64,000 nucleotides of DNA from Tolypeutes matacus (GCA_026826555.1 JAKSZT010053887.1:67143346-67207345); one strand, 5' to 3'; positions 34,198 through 46,715 are shown, numbered from the stretch's first letter. Numbers and translations: made by a program. The notes: generated by a model not told the origin, from the letters alone.

Positions 34198-34289
34198 TAT
34201 GTCATTATAAATAAATTTGGACTTACATAAAAATATATTCTCCACAGCTTTTTACTACATTTACAATAATAAATAATGCATCCTATAGA

Positions 34290-34481
34290 GTAAGTACTTA
34301 ATTTGCCTCAGGCATTCTGTTTTTAAAGAAATTCAACAGATTGCTCCATACCACAGAGATGAAAACCAAGGATTAGAGAAATGAAGTCATTTCCCTGAGA
34401 AATCTAGTCAATGACAGAGGAACAATATGGATTGATATGCTATATCTGATTCCAAGGCCTAGAACTTTGTCATCATGACAT
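34290..34481 (-). repeat. MIR SINE remnant
   Basis: Antisense MIR order: 'gatgaaaaccaaggattagag', then 'atgaagtcatttccctgag', 'gacagaggaacaatatgg' and 'gattccaaggcct'. Confidence 0.7.
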
Positions 34482-36639
34482 ACTGATTTTCTGGTAAACA
34501 TATCTGTAACCTAGCAAGTTCTCCATAGTTTGAAATTATGAAATAATAATGCAGAAAAATTAATATTTTTGGTAATATATTATAAAATGATTAAGAAAAA
34601 TAAAATTATGAAATAATAATGCAGAAAAATTAATATTTTTAATACATTATAAAATTATTAAGAGCAATAATGAGAAACAAAAATGTAACACTTTTATTTG
34701 CATTCACATTTGAATGAAAAAAATAATTATGAAATTGATAGTTACAAAAATAGTGACAGCTTGGCTTAAAATATTATAGCACTTAAATTTGAAATCTTAA
34801 CTGTGGAATTAGAAACAGCCCTTATCACTACTAAAGAGAACCTGGCATATAAATAAGGCAAATCTTCAACATTACATCAATTATCTTATAAATGATTATC
34901 TATATCAAGTATTTAATATAAGTTCCACATATTTAAATAAGAATGCAAGTTTCTTTTAACACGGAAATTATTTTTTCTTGATACAGCCTTTTGTAGTCTG
35001 TGTAAGAAATTTCATCTAAAGTAAAATACAGCAAATCAAAAAACCGTCCAAATGTATCTTATTTGCAATTAAATGTCATTTTATTTTAGGAAAAGAAAGA
35101 ATAACCTTTAAATTGTCAAAAATTCTTTTTCTAAAAATTGTTTAAAATATTATAGTGGTGATTATATGAAGCAAATAATAATGAAATGCATGAAAGGGAT
35201 CTCTGGATTTATGAATTGCCCAGCAGCATCCATCATTTTTGATAGGTTTCTAGGAACAGTTTCTAAAGTAATTTCACACTATGTTGAACAGTTTCTTACC
35301 AACTCTGTAAATCGCCTTGTAAGAAAATATAATAAAGAAGGAAACATAAACAGCTAAATCATTTATAAAGACTGAGAAGATACGTTAGTGACTGTTTAAC
35401 AACATACCTGAGTATTGTTAAATGGAAACAACACCAACTTAAGGGTACATAGATGGCATAGATGGTAAACAATATTTTTCTACTTATTTCTGGCACAAAA
35501 ATTCCTTGTGTTATTTTGTGCTTAAGAATTTCAATTACAAGTCCACAAGGATGTATTACCTCTTTTTATGTAGGTCATGATTTGCGTGTTTTCATGCCTA
35601 AAAATTGTATCTAAAATGGCATTGATTTAACCCTATCAATCTTAGCTTTAATCTATTTATCAGTCTGCTTCAAATTATATTTAACTTTTCAAACTATGGA
35701 GAACTTGCTAGTTTACAGGTATGTGTTTTAATTTGTATTTTACTAATGAATTATCTTTATATGTCCACTGTAATTAGTTTGCATAAACTCTCCAAAAATA
35801 CTATTTTATGTAGAATGTGAACAGGCATACTATGGTCTTGTTGAATATAGAGTACAGCATGCATGTGCAATGAAAAATGGTAACTTTTACTCCACCAGTA
35901 CATATTTCCTGACATTAATTAAAAAACTGATAAAACAACGATTAATGCATCTTTTACATTTGCATATTATGAAGCTGTATTTTATTTGATAAACCCTTAC
36001 TCATTTATAAATTTGTTAAATATGGTATGATTAAGGACTGAAAAATAATAATAAAATATAATTTTCATTTACACCCTGAAAATTGCTTTTGCTGTTTTAA
36101 TAATATAAATTAAGCTAAATGAAAAATCTTCCCCATACAGAAGTTTTCGTTAAGAAATAAAAGGAATATTTACTTGAAAAATATTGGGATATATATATAT
36201 ACATTTATTTTTGACAGTAAACTCCTTTCAGAAGATTTGTATAGACATTTACAAAACAAGTGATTAATTTAAATATTTATTGATTTAATCTATGTAATTT
36301 TAAAAATACTTCACTAGAGAGATTTGGTTCATACAAGATTTGATATAGTAATCTTTAGATTTAGAAAATATATTTCAAATGCTCCAAGAAATCTAAGAAA
36401 TAAAGTAATTGCTTCAGTTAATTCTTCTTTAAAAAAAGAGTGAGGACACTGGTTTAAATATAAAGAAATAGCATTATTAGCCATACAAAACACCTAGCTA
36501 AATTAATGTTATAGAACATTTATTGTCATCTTAATTTAGATAAACATTTCTGCTTTTTATAAGTTGCAAATGGTAAGTAGAAAGTAGAAGAAAAATAGAA
36601 AAGATGATGTGGAGATATAGGTTCTAGTTCTTTCACTTC
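34482..36639. other. AT-rich intergenic DNA, no gene seen
   Basis: Apart from the tandem duplication at 34533-34672 and a TATATATATA tract near 36190, nothing is recognised. Confidence 0.6.
34533..34672. repeat. Tandem duplication, 70-bp period x 2
   Basis: The unit beginning aaattatgaaataataatgc at 34533 recurs at 34603. The copies differ mainly by a short indel (ggtaatatat versus aatacat) and a few substitutions, so this is a recent local duplication of AT-rich sequence. Confidence 0.9.
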
Positions 36640-36780
36640 ACTAACAGGGATTTAACAGAGGCAAATTACCCAACTTCTCTGGACCTCAGTTCCTTAATCT
36701 TAAAACTGGATTTATTGATATAAAAAACATCTAAGTTTATTTTAGGCATCAAATTCTGTAATTTGTCAAACTATGAATTT
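36640..36780 (+). repeat. MIR SINE remnant
   Basis: The text 'aaattacccaacttctctgg', 'acctcagttccttaatctt' and 'aaaactgga' follows the MIR core region on the plus strand. Confidence 0.7.
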
Positions 36781-36984
36781 TACAGAGTTCTTTTAATAAG
36801 CCTTAAGGCTACTTTACCAAAGACCTAAATGCAGAGATTAAATTTATTTAATTTTTACTCTTTATATTTATTTTTTTTTAATTGGAAAAAGATCTCCAAT
36901 AAAACAAAACAAATCAAATGAGATATGAAAAAATCCTTTCTTTCAAAATGGCAACTATAGTTCAGCAAGCATATTTTGTTTGTT

Positions 36985-37365
36985 CCTTTTTTTTCAGTAA
37001 TAATAAACTTTATTTTTAAAGAAGTTTTAGATTTACAGAAAAATTATACCAAAAGTATAGGGAATTCCCATATAACCCCACACATACCCCACACACGTGT
37101 ATTTCCCCATTATTAACATCTTATATTAGTGTGGTACATTTGTTATAATTGATGGACCAATATTCAAACATTGTTACTAACCAGAGTTCATAGTTTACAT
37201 TATGGTTTATACTTTGTGCAGTACGGTTTTATAGGCTTTGTCAAATGTATAATGTCATGTGCTCATCATTGCCGTATTATACAGAACGTTTCATTTCCCT
37301 AAAAATGCCCTGAGTTCCACCTATTTATTGCTTCCCCTCTCTTCTGAACCCTTGGCAACCATTGT
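36985..37365 (-). mobile_element. Old L1 3' UTR fragment
   Basis: It begins with a T-run and reads 'aagttttagatttacagaaa', 'ttcccatataaccccaca', 'attattaacatcttatatta', 'tggtacatttgttataattg' and 'cccttggcaaccatt'. This is the antisense of a common mammalian L1M-type 3' UTR. It stops abruptly at about 37365. Confidence 0.82.
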
Positions 37366-37530
37366 CTTTATATCAATGTTACAAGATCTGCAACTGCAAG
37401 TAAAGCAATTCCTTCCATCTGCCATAATATCTAGGCCCCCTCTTAGCCTGAAGCAGTCGGAGCAGACATCATCCCAAATCCCTCAGGACTGAGGAATGAA
37501 CAAACATAAGGGGGGAGTGTAACCAAGGAT
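37366..37530 (+). pseudogene. Possible ERV 3' fragment with polypurine tract
   Basis: Here 'aacataaggggggagtgtaacc' (37502-37523, in two parts) combines a polypurine tract with a TG-type LTR start. It follows a 77-codon frame that ends in a stop at 37490. This is the arrangement at the 3' end of a retroviral provirus. The following LTR is not recognisable. Low certainty. Confidence 0.3.
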
Positions 37531-37951
37531 CAAAGTAGATTTATTGTTATTGCTGTTATTATCTTCTTTTTTCTTTAAGACAGTGCATATAGAAATATGT
37601 GGTATTGAGACAAATTAATACAGTTTACCACCCTCATTTCATTATTAATTTTTCATTCAGGAACAATTGAGTCCTTATTGTTTGCTACCCACTGTGCTTG
37701 ATCCAGTAAATTAAAGAAGAAACAGCAAGAAACTATAAATCAAGGTGAAAAAAATATGGTCACAATGTCACTCTTGAGAACTGTTCTAAAATAAGATTGG
37801 AGAGCTTCACCTAATAGAAGAGCTACACATATTTCAGATGTGATTTAATATCATTTCAGGAACACTACCTTTCAGGAATCCACACACATATTTGGCTGCC
37901 TCTTCCATACCAATTGTACTTATTTATTTTATTTCATATTTTCAATACTAT
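37531..37951. other. Intergenic DNA, no gene seen
   Basis: No recognised element. Confidence 0.55.
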
Positions 37952-38419
37952 GCATTTGTGGCAGGTAGAATAATGGCTCCCCAAATACATCTGCATCCTA
38001 ATCCTTGGAACCTGTGAATATGTTATGTTACATGGCAAAGATGAATTAAGGCTGCAGATGGAATTAAAATTGCAAATCAGCTCACCTTGAACTAGAGAAA
38101 TTATCTTTGGTTGTATATGTGGGCCCAATGTAATCACAAGAGTCTTAAAGTAGAATGAGGAAGCAAAAGAAGATCTGTTGTGATACAATGTGAGAAAGAC
38201 TTAGCCAGTCATTGCTAACTCTGAAAATGGAAGGTGGCTATGAGCCAAAGAATGCAGGTGCCTTCTAGAAGCTGGAAAAGGCAAGGAAACAGAATTTCCC
38301 TTAAAGCCTCCAGAAGGAACAAGCTCTGCCAATGCCCTGATTTTAGTCCAGTAAAACCCATTTCAGATTTATGGCCTCCAAACTGTAAGATAATAAACTT
38401 GTGTTGTTTTAAACCAGTA

Positions 38420-38768
38420 AGTTTTTTTTTTTTAGATGAAAAAGCAAGACACAATTTTATTCTGCTTTCAGGAAAGTCATTTCACTATACTATATTGCAT
38501 CAACAAACAATTGAAAAAGGAAATTAAAAATAATTCCCTTCAAAATGACATAAAAACATAAAATGTTAAGCATAAATTTAACAAAATATTAGTTAGATTT
38601 CCATGTTGAAAACTACAAAAATTACTGAAATAAATAAAATAAGATCTCCATAAACTGAAATAGTATACCATGATTATGGTTTGGAAGATACAATATTTTT
38701 GAAGTTGGAAGTTTTCCCCAAATTGATCTATAGATTCCAATGGAAATACTCAGAAGAAGTTTTATAGA
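38420..38768 (+). mobile_element. L1 ORF2 fragment inserted in the 5' LTR of the MaLR provirus
   Basis: L1 ORF2 sequence on the plus strand ('aagcataaatttaacaaaat', 'gaaaactacaaaaattactg', 'ttggaagatacaatattttt', 'tctatagattccaatgg') splits the LTR. LTR text resembling ccagtaagtttt precedes it (about 38412-38424) and ccaataagtttt follows it (about 38776-38787), a likely 12-bp duplication with one difference. A T-run lies at the left edge and no poly(A) at the right, so the insertion is not a simple L1 3' end. Confidence 0.75.
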
Positions 38769-40433
38769 AATTGTAAGCCAATAAGTTTTGGTATTTTTTT
38801 TTTTTTTTTACAAATGTCTTAGAAACTAATACACATTTTGGTACCAGATATGGATTAGTACTATAACAAATAGCTAAAAATATATAAAATTGAGTTTGGA
38901 ATTGGGCAATTGGCAAAGGCTGACACATTTGTAGGAGCATGAAAGAAAAAGCCCAATATGTCCTTGTACAATCTGTAGAAATATAGAGATCAATGACTCT
39001 GTTAGTGAGAACACAGGAAGGAAGTGAGGAGCGTTGTAGAGAAAACACATACCACCTTAGAGAATACTTAAATCATCATTAACATACTATTGATAAAAAA
39101 CATAGACATAATAGGATCTTATGGTGAAGGATCCGAAGGAAACAAGTAATATGGTATTGGAAACTGAAGAAAAGGGTATACCCTTGTTAATTAGGGGCAG
39201 GATTTTGTCCTGAAGCTATGTGGAAAGCAGACCTTGTGAATGACTATATTGGATATTTAGCTGAGGCATTTGTCAAGTAGAGTGTTAAAGGTGGGGCTTA
39301 GATTCTTCAGCTTATAGTAAAATTCTAGAGGAAAGAGATAAATTAAGGAAAGAACTGTTAAAAAGGAAACGGGGCTTGATGATTTGGAAAATTCTCATTT
39401 TACCCAGATTGTACAAGATACTAAAATTAAGAGATACACTGTCAGGAAAATATGCTCTATAGAAACAACTGTGCATGTGGCTGGAAAACCTTTTGCTAAT
39501 GCATCAGAAATATCAAAAGATTAGTATATTTAGTCACAGGAAACGCTCTGAAAAGATTAAGCATTTGACTCACAGATCTATCTTCTCAACCATTTCAAAG
39601 CCAAAATAGAGGTATGATTATCTAGGAAATATTTGTGGGGAAGATACTTGTCTAATGAAGTGAATCCTTAGACATATATGAAAGACATATGAGACTCTTG
39701 GGACTATCATACCACCAAAAATACTGCCAGTTTATACTAAAAAGGTCAGTAGTAGGAGAAAATGGAAGAAGGCTGTCAGAACCCCAACATTCTGCAGGCG
39801 AGAATGTGCTGATAAAACTTGTGCAAGTGAACAAAGAAGAATAACACAGAGTAAAGTCTCCAGCTCGGAGGGTAGAGTCTCAAGCTTAGAAAATGGAAAC
39901 TCAAGGCCAGATGGTGGAGACAAAAAACGCTGAGGACTACTCTCTAGCCTTGAAACCAAATGGGGTTTCCATGTCTGGATTTTAAAAATGTTTGGAATGG
40001 CTGACTCATTTGTTTTTTATTTTCTTTCTTTTAAAATGTTTATATTTATAACTAATATACTATGCCTGTCCCACTGTTGTATTTTGGGAGTAGGTAACTT
40101 GTTTCCTGAGTTTCTCAGATTTACAGATGGAGAGGAAAGGAATTTTTCCCAAGATTGATCATACTCAGCCTCAACCATACCTCATTTAGGTGATTATGGT
40201 GGTAAAATTTGGTACTTTCAAACATATATAGTTTAGATAAGATTTTAGACTTTGGGTTGATACTGTAATAAGATGAGTACTGTGGGGACATAGGGCCCCC
40301 AAAGTCAACCACCTCTACTCCCCAAAAGCTGTGATATATTTTGTGTTACATGGCAAAGGATAATTAAGGTTATGTATGGACTTAAGTTTGCTAATCAGTT
40401 GACCTTAAATAAGGCCTTGATTAATCCCATTAC

Positions 40434-41197
40434 GAGGTTTATACCCAAAAGAATTGAAAGCAGGGACTTGACAGATATTTGCACACTGATGTTCATAGTG
40501 GTATTATTCACAATTGCCAAAAGATGGAAGCAACCCAAGTGTCCAACAACTGAAAATGGATAAATAAAATGTGGTGTATACAAACAATGGAATATTATCC
40601 AACCATAAAAAAGCAATGAAGACTTGATGCATACAACAACATGGATGAATCTGGAAAACATCATTTTGAGTGAAATAAGCCTGACGCTAAGGACAAACAC
40701 TGTATGTTCTCATTGATTTGAAAGAATTAGGATAAGCAAATTCACAGAGTCAGTATCTAGAATACATGTTACCAGGAGATGGGGTGGAGATAAGGAATGG
40801 GAAGTTAAGGTTTAAAATGTACAGGGTTCCTATCTGGAATGTTGGAAATATTTTTGTAATGGATGGTGGTGATGGTAACAGAGCATTGTGTACACAATTA
40901 ACAGCACTAAAATTTATATCTGAATATAAGTTAAATTAAATTAAAAGGGTAAATGTTAGATTTTATATATGGTAACAGATAAAAATGTAAAAAGAAATTC
41001 ATGGAACTACAGTGCACAAACATTGATCCCTAAATTAATACATGGACTTTAATTATTAGTACAATTATACAAATCTGGTATCACCAATAATAACAAATGT
41101 TCCACATCAATATATAGCAATCCTGTATTTTATGCATGATTGTTCTGCAACCCAAAACTTCTCTAATAAAGAGGAAATTTTTTTTTTAAAAAAGAAG
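40434..41197 (+). mobile_element. L1 3' end inserted in the 3' LTR of the MaLR provirus
   Basis: It begins in ORF2 ('tatacccaaaagaattgaaa', 'tgttcatagtggtattattc', 'gccaaaagatggaagcaacc', 'caatggaatattatccaacc') and continues through a long 3' UTR to 'ctctaataaagaggaaa' and a T/A-rich tail at 41168-41197. The 3' UTR differs from those at 22807 and 58144, so this is a different L1 subfamily. The ORF2 portion at 40440-40560 still reads open for about 40 codons before a stop. Confidence 0.85.
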
Positions 41198-41429
41198 GAA
41201 GATAGGCTCTTGAGCCAAAGAATGCAGGCAGCCTTTAGAATCTAGAAAAAGCAAGAAAACAGATTCTCTCCTTAGAGCTCCAGAAAGGAATACAACCGTG
41301 CTGGCATCTGTAGAAACATGGTTTAATATTTATTACCTCCAGAACTGAAAGATAATAAATTTGTATTGTTTCAAGCCAGTAAATTTGAGGTAATTTGTTA
41401 CAGCAGCCATATCATACTAATACAACATT

Positions 41430-43079
41430 CTTTACCAAACAAAATTCCTTCAGGGAGTCAAAAGCACAAACCTTTATTTTCTTACAAGAAAGAAAGAAAA
41501 TGTTTTTCTTCTTAATGAAATAATTGTTATTCAAGGCTGAATTTCTTAGATTATTTATCTTTAATTAAGAAATCAAATTTGTTCATTCATCATTATATAC
41601 TTTTTTGACTTACTAAAATTTTTGGTACCAACTTAAAACAAAACATTTACTTTTCTAAGGGTGCCTCAGACATATACCATAGAAATAATTAACAGTGTAA
41701 TAAGCATTTTAAGTTTGAGTTGTTATGATCCCAAGCTATTTTACTGGTATATGTATGATATGAGTTTCAATAGAAATAGAAATAAAGTAAAAGTTATATA
41801 ATAGGATTGAGATAAACTTTATTGTTTTTATTTTATGTTTAAGGAAATATAAAATAGGTAAAGACCAATAAAGGAAGTAGTAAAGGAGAACATTTTTCTA
41901 GAACTATTATTTTTTCAAATAGTGCTAGGTTCTTTATGTACTATAAGTAATCTTGCTACATTCCCTACCACAAGAAATCTTCATTTAAATGAAATTAGCA
42001 AGTGTATAACCACCTATGTATTTTATAGGAAATACTATCGTGATTGACATAAAATAAGTATCAAGAAAATACTTTGGAGATGCAACAAATGAGGGATAGA
42101 TATTTAAAATATATAGATTTCTGAATTTACGTTACATTTACATTGGTAGTTTGATTGCTGTAATTTTATATGTATACTCAAGGAACAATTTTAATTAAAA
42201 AAAATAGATAAAAACAATCAATATTTTCTTTGGAAGAACCAAATGATTCCATACATTTGAAAATGATTTAGATATTTAGAAAGCCTTCCCTTTCATTCTC
42301 TCCATCAGTTCTTTTGCATTACTAACTGCTTTCTAGGTCCTAGAAATGAAAGATTCATCTGCAGAATGGCCTCCTACAACCCCTTTTGGAGAAAACATTG
42401 GAATATTTAGATACTATACAATCAAACAATGAAATGCCCTTCATGACCTAGGAACTCCATCCTGCACTGCTTGGTATGGGATTCATGGCTATTCTTTAAT
42501 CGTTAATCTGTGGCGCTCAAGATCAAATTTTATTGCTAGAACAGCTCACTCATGGGCATATTGCAAGATCCCAATACCTTGCTGTTCACAGTCAGACACT
42601 CTAGAATACTTTACTAATTATACAAATGGCTTTACTACCACAATCCAGTGGGAAAATCATTTTAGTTTTAGCTTTCTACCAAGTATCTAGGAATCAGGAA
42701 TTGAGAGAAATATCAGGGATGACACAATTACATTGCAGAGACCCAGAACCATATACCTATCTCTCTCCCTCCCTCTCTCTCCCTTGTTTTTCTTCTCTTA
42801 GAGTAACATCTCAGGAAGTTGGGAAGTCTAGGCTGCATCTCATGCCCAAAAGTAGATGAAGTCTGACTTGTGCAGGAGGCTCCTAGCCAGATATTGGGGG
42901 TGTACCACACTGGGGCCATGCCCATTCTATTTACCCTGCCTCATCAAATAACATTGGCAATTTAATTTACATACAATGAAGAGCAGAGATCTTAAGTAAA
43001 ATTTGCTTAAATTTGGTAAATTTAAAAATTTAAATTTTTAAATTTAAAAATTCCCAGAAAGAATTTTTTAAAAATATTT
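41430..43079. other. Intergenic DNA, partly unassigned
   Basis: No gene can be supported. 42270-42930 is less AT-rich and has the texture of an old retroelement or retrocopy, but has no identifiable motif. A 26-bp perfect palindrome lies at 43019-43044. Confidence 0.5.
43019..43044. repeat. Perfect 26-bp A/T palindrome
   Basis: The block equals its own reverse complement, with its centre between 43031 and 43032. It is made only of A and T runs, so chance or slippage is the simplest cause. Confidence 0.9.
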
Positions 43080-43533
43080 TCTCCTAGCAAGTTTGTTTTG
43101 TCTTTTAAATATAATCCTTTACATTTGGGACTTCTACAAATCTTGAGCTAACTTTTGCATATGGTGTGAGGAGAGAGTAACATTCTTTGGTTTTCGTATA
43201 CTTACCTAATTTTGTAAAATACTTTTCTTTCTGTATTGGATTACCTTAACAGCTTGTTGAAAATCAATTTTCCAAATAAATATAGATCATTTTCTGTTCT
43301 CTCTAATCTGTTCCATTTATCTTGTTGTCTTTCCACAGGCCAAAACCATATAATCTTTATAAAAATTCCAGAAATTCAATAACATAATTCCTTTACCATT
43401 TTCCTTCTTTTCCAAGATTGTTTTGGCTCTTCTCAGCCCTCTGACTTTCCATAAAATTTTTTTGTCAACTTTTATATTTCTACCAAAAATATAAAGCCTA
43501 TTGAGTCTTTGATTGGAATTCTTTTAAATATTA
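43080..43533 (-). pseudogene. Old L1 ORF2 fragment
   Basis: Antisense L1: 'tctctctaatctgttccat', 'aagattgttttggctcttc' and 'atttctaccaaaaatataaa' follow the order of the ORF2 segment downstream of the reverse transcriptase. No open frame remains. Confidence 0.7.
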
Positions 43534-43626
43534 TGATGGCTAATTTCATGTGTTAACTTGGCTCAATTATAGTGTCTAGCTGTTTGGTCAAGGAAGCACT
43601 CGTTTGATGGTCTACTTTTTGCAGTT
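43534..43626 (+). mobile_element. LTR (family D) 5' fragment
   Basis: The text 'atgatggctaatttcatgtg', 'ttaacttggc' and 'tgtctagctgtttggtcaag' matches the first ~90 bp of the LTR at 44786-45195. The rest is absent. Confidence 0.6.
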
Positions 43627-44780
43627 TGACCACAATGAGGTTCCTGAATTATAGTTTTCTTTGTATTTATATTATTAGAGATTTGCTGAACTTCTTTGAA
43701 AGGTAGGCAATAACTCTAGAAATATTTTTCCACCTTATTTTCCCTTTCTTTTCTTCTCCAATAACATGTGATTAAACCACTAGGTATTTTCCCACGGAAC
43801 TTTCATAATTAGTCTAATAAGTGCCAAGCCACATCCATGGACCTTTCCTTTTGGACAGGTCTAGGCTACCTGGTACTGTGGTTTAGGAGAAGGCATCAAG
43901 ATAATTTTCATCCTCCTTTTTCTTATTAACTCTTCCTTTTTTCCAGTGTTTCCCACAGCACCCTCTCTAACTTAACTCACAATTCTTTCTGATTCTGATA
44001 TGATGCTGACTACAATTGCAGAGTGCATTCTTTGGGTATAGAGCCTACTCTTTATACTTTACACAGAGGTAAAGTTTTAATTACCTAGAGAGAGAGTTGG
44101 CATTCTGAGAGCTCCATGGAAAACTTCTGCAGCCTGGGGCTTATGGCAATTAACCTTCATAGAATGCTGTGATGGTGGATCATTCTCTTCTCCACCACTG
44201 AACCTAATATAGCTGCAACAATAGAACTTGAGCCCTCCTTTGAATCATAAGAGGGGAGAGACATGCATTCCCCCCTCCCCCTCCACCCCACCCCCAGGCA
44301 TGAATGCTGAGTTAGCAAAAAACAGGGATGAAGGATAAAGACTTGCCATGGAAACTGCTTTTTGTCATGCCAGTATAGGCTTCAGTTCTTTACCTATCAT
44401 GCAGTTAAAAATCCTACAGCCAAAATGGATTCAAATCTCTGGTCCTGAAAGATTGCTGTGAACTGTCTGAGATGGTAGAACAAGGCACTTGCTTTTGTCA
44501 CTGATTCTATTACTTTTCTCTTGTTAAACTTTGGTCCAGTTAGCCTTGAGTGTGGGCTGCTAGGTCACTCATGTTCATTTGCTTGATATTATCAAACTTT
44601 GTTTTTTATATTGGAATGTATTTCAATATGAGTTATTCTCAGATCATTAAAGAAAAATGATAAAAATTGGGTGTTTAATTTTCTCTACCCCCCAATCATA
44701 CATAATATTGATGGCACATAATAAACAGATGGCATCAAAACATAGGAGGACACAGCCATGTAGAATTTTAAATAATCATA
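43627..44780. other. Intergenic DNA, no gene seen
   Basis: Nothing recognised. A C-rich pyrimidine run at 44268-44296 followed by CAG resembles a splice acceptor, but no exon follows it. Confidence 0.5.
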
Positions 44781-45200
44781 TTAACTGTGATGGTTAAGCT
44801 AATGTTTCAAATTGGCTGGGTTATTGTGTCCAGTTATTTGGCTAAGCAAGCAATGGCATAATTCTTCCTGTGAGGACATTTTGTGGACTTAAATCATAGC
44901 TAAGTTGATTGCATCTATGGCTGATTACATATACAATTAACTGAGGAGATTACCTTCAGCAATGAGAAGTGATTATTTCAGCAGTCAGAAGAGAGATAAT
45001 TTTCATCTCTACTTCAGACAACCAGCTCCTCCTGGGAAATCGATAGAAGACCCTTATCAGAGTTTCTGGCTTCCAGCCTGCCCTGTGAAACTTGGACTTA
45101 TGCACCCCCATAGTCACATAAGACAATCTTATAAAATCTTATAATATTTACAGATATTGTCAATTCTGCTTTCCTAGAGAATCCTGATGAATACATTAAC
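44781..45200 (+). mobile_element. Solo LTR (family D) with exact 5-bp target duplication
   Basis: A 410-bp LTR at 44786-45195, TGTGATGGTTAAGC to GATGAATACA, flanked by TTAAC at 44781-44785 and 45196-45200. It is homologous to the 3' LTR of the ERVL-like relic at 8548-8990. The absence of internal sequence indicates recombination between the two LTRs of a former provirus. Confidence 0.92.
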
Positions 45201-46574
45201 TCATTCTTATAATTTTAAAAAGCCCATTCAATGGTATTTACAGCGCACCTACTCTTCACTTCAAGTGAATCTCCGAGGTGTCATTACCATGTTTAAGAGA
45301 AAGTGTTTTTAATATAAATGCTTTTTCTGTGAGAGAATTTATGACACCTGATAATCTATGGTAACCATTAAGTTTTATACTGTTGGGTATGGTTTTATAA
45401 CATTTTGAAAGAATATTTGTCCTCATTATAGAACCCAACCCTTGCTTCTAAATGGTCATTTTTTGTTTGGAAAGTTAATCATCACATTTCTTTGGGAAGA
45501 ATTATTGTTTATTATTCCTTTTGCAAACCAAAATGCTTGATAAAAACTGAGATGTAAAGACTATTAAAAAACAACCTTATACTTTTTTTTCAGTTCTAGA
45601 GTTAGCTATATCCTTCCTTATATCTATATAAATTCTTAAATATCTAGTACGGTAGGCATATTTTGCTCTTATTATGTAGCATTATTTTCTGACTGTATGA
45701 ATAAACATCCCATGTGATTGCAAAGAGCATGCAATCTACCTATACCAGGAGGTATGATTTAATCAGCTAATATTAATGTGGGTAAAGGCTTAATCTACAC
45801 TTACTATGAAAAACCTCAATTAAAAAAATTGAGTTGCAATAATAACTAAGTTATTCTTTATTGTTTTCCTATTTAAACATGTTTCTTGCCAATAAAATGC
45901 GTCTACTATTAATAAAAAGTATGAGCATGTGAAACAATTTAGAATAACTAATTTAGTGCCAGTAAATATGCTCATATATTTTTTAAAAGTTAAATATTTC
46001 ATAAGTCAAAAGATTCCACATTTAAGTATTGTTATGTATAAAGATTTAGATAATGAGAGTAAAATTTAACATTCAGAGAAAATATTTTAAAATATTTGTT
46101 ATATCCATGTAAAAATAAAATTGCTGATAGGGTGTAAACAATTTTATGAATTTTGAAAGGAATTTTTACCATGTATATTTTAAAATTTTGTTCAATGACT
46201 TATCTATTTATTTATGAAAAATTCTTTGCCAGCTGTCTTGAATATAGGATATATATCTATTTATGCTGAGATTATATCTAATTAAATGTGTATCCCACTA
46301 ACATTTTCTAAATTAGATAATACATATTTTTAAATTCACTAACATTATCTTTAATGGAAAACCAATGTATCAGGGCAAGAAATCATCAGTTTCTTTTCCA
46401 GAGTTCAAGTTAAGTTTTTATTCTTTCACTATTTTATAATACTAATTAATGTTTTACTGGCATATCATGATTTTGGAAGAATAATAAGTGAATAATTACT
46501 GACATCTAACATATAACAAGAGCTTGTTTTATGTCTATCACTATTTAAAGCCTATAGATTTGCATAGCCAATTT
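45201..46574. other. AT-rich intergenic DNA, no gene seen
   Basis: No recognised element. Several 60-codon open frames lack support. Confidence 0.6.
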
Positions 46575-46715
46575 ATTTCCTACCATCCTTAAAGTTATGC
46601 ATCATTATCTAGGTTTACTGATGTGAAAACTGGCACTCAGATTGATTAAGTAAGTAGTCTAAAACAAGAGCACATTTTCATTTAAACTAAGGTCTCTGAA
46701 CTCTGGGTCATCTAA
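46575..46715 (-). repeat. MIR SINE remnant
   Basis: Antisense MIR order: 'catcattatctaggtttactg', 'gatgtgaaaactggcactcag', 'taagtaagtagtc' and 'ggtctctgaactctggg'. Confidence 0.65.

Larger units (their letters stand above)
37952..41429 (+). mobile_element. Complete MLT1-type MaLR provirus with target duplication, plus strand
   Basis: Structure: 5' LTR 37957-38833, internal region 38834-40280, 3' LTR 40281-41424. Both LTRs run from TGTGG to ACTAATACA, and shared MLT1 landmarks include 'ttacatggcaaa', 'gagccaaagaatgcagg', 'tctagaa...aaggcaag' and 'agataataaa.ttgt.ttgttt'. The flanks GCATT (37952-37956) and ACATT (41425-41429) form a 5-bp duplication with one difference. A primer-binding-site relic tggtaccag starts at 38839, five bases after the LTR, as for tRNA-Leu-primed ERVL/MaLR elements. 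Removing one L1 fragment from each LTR leaves about 2.35 kb, the usual full length. The internal region encodes no intact protein. Confidence 0.9.

Noticed and set aside
43019..43044. Perfect palindrome as a protein-binding or recombination site
   Set aside because: It consists only of A/T runs in AT-rich DNA, so slippage or chance suffices.
44268..44300. Polypyrimidine tract plus CAG resembling a splice acceptor
   Set aside because: No open exon, donor site or partner exon was seen.
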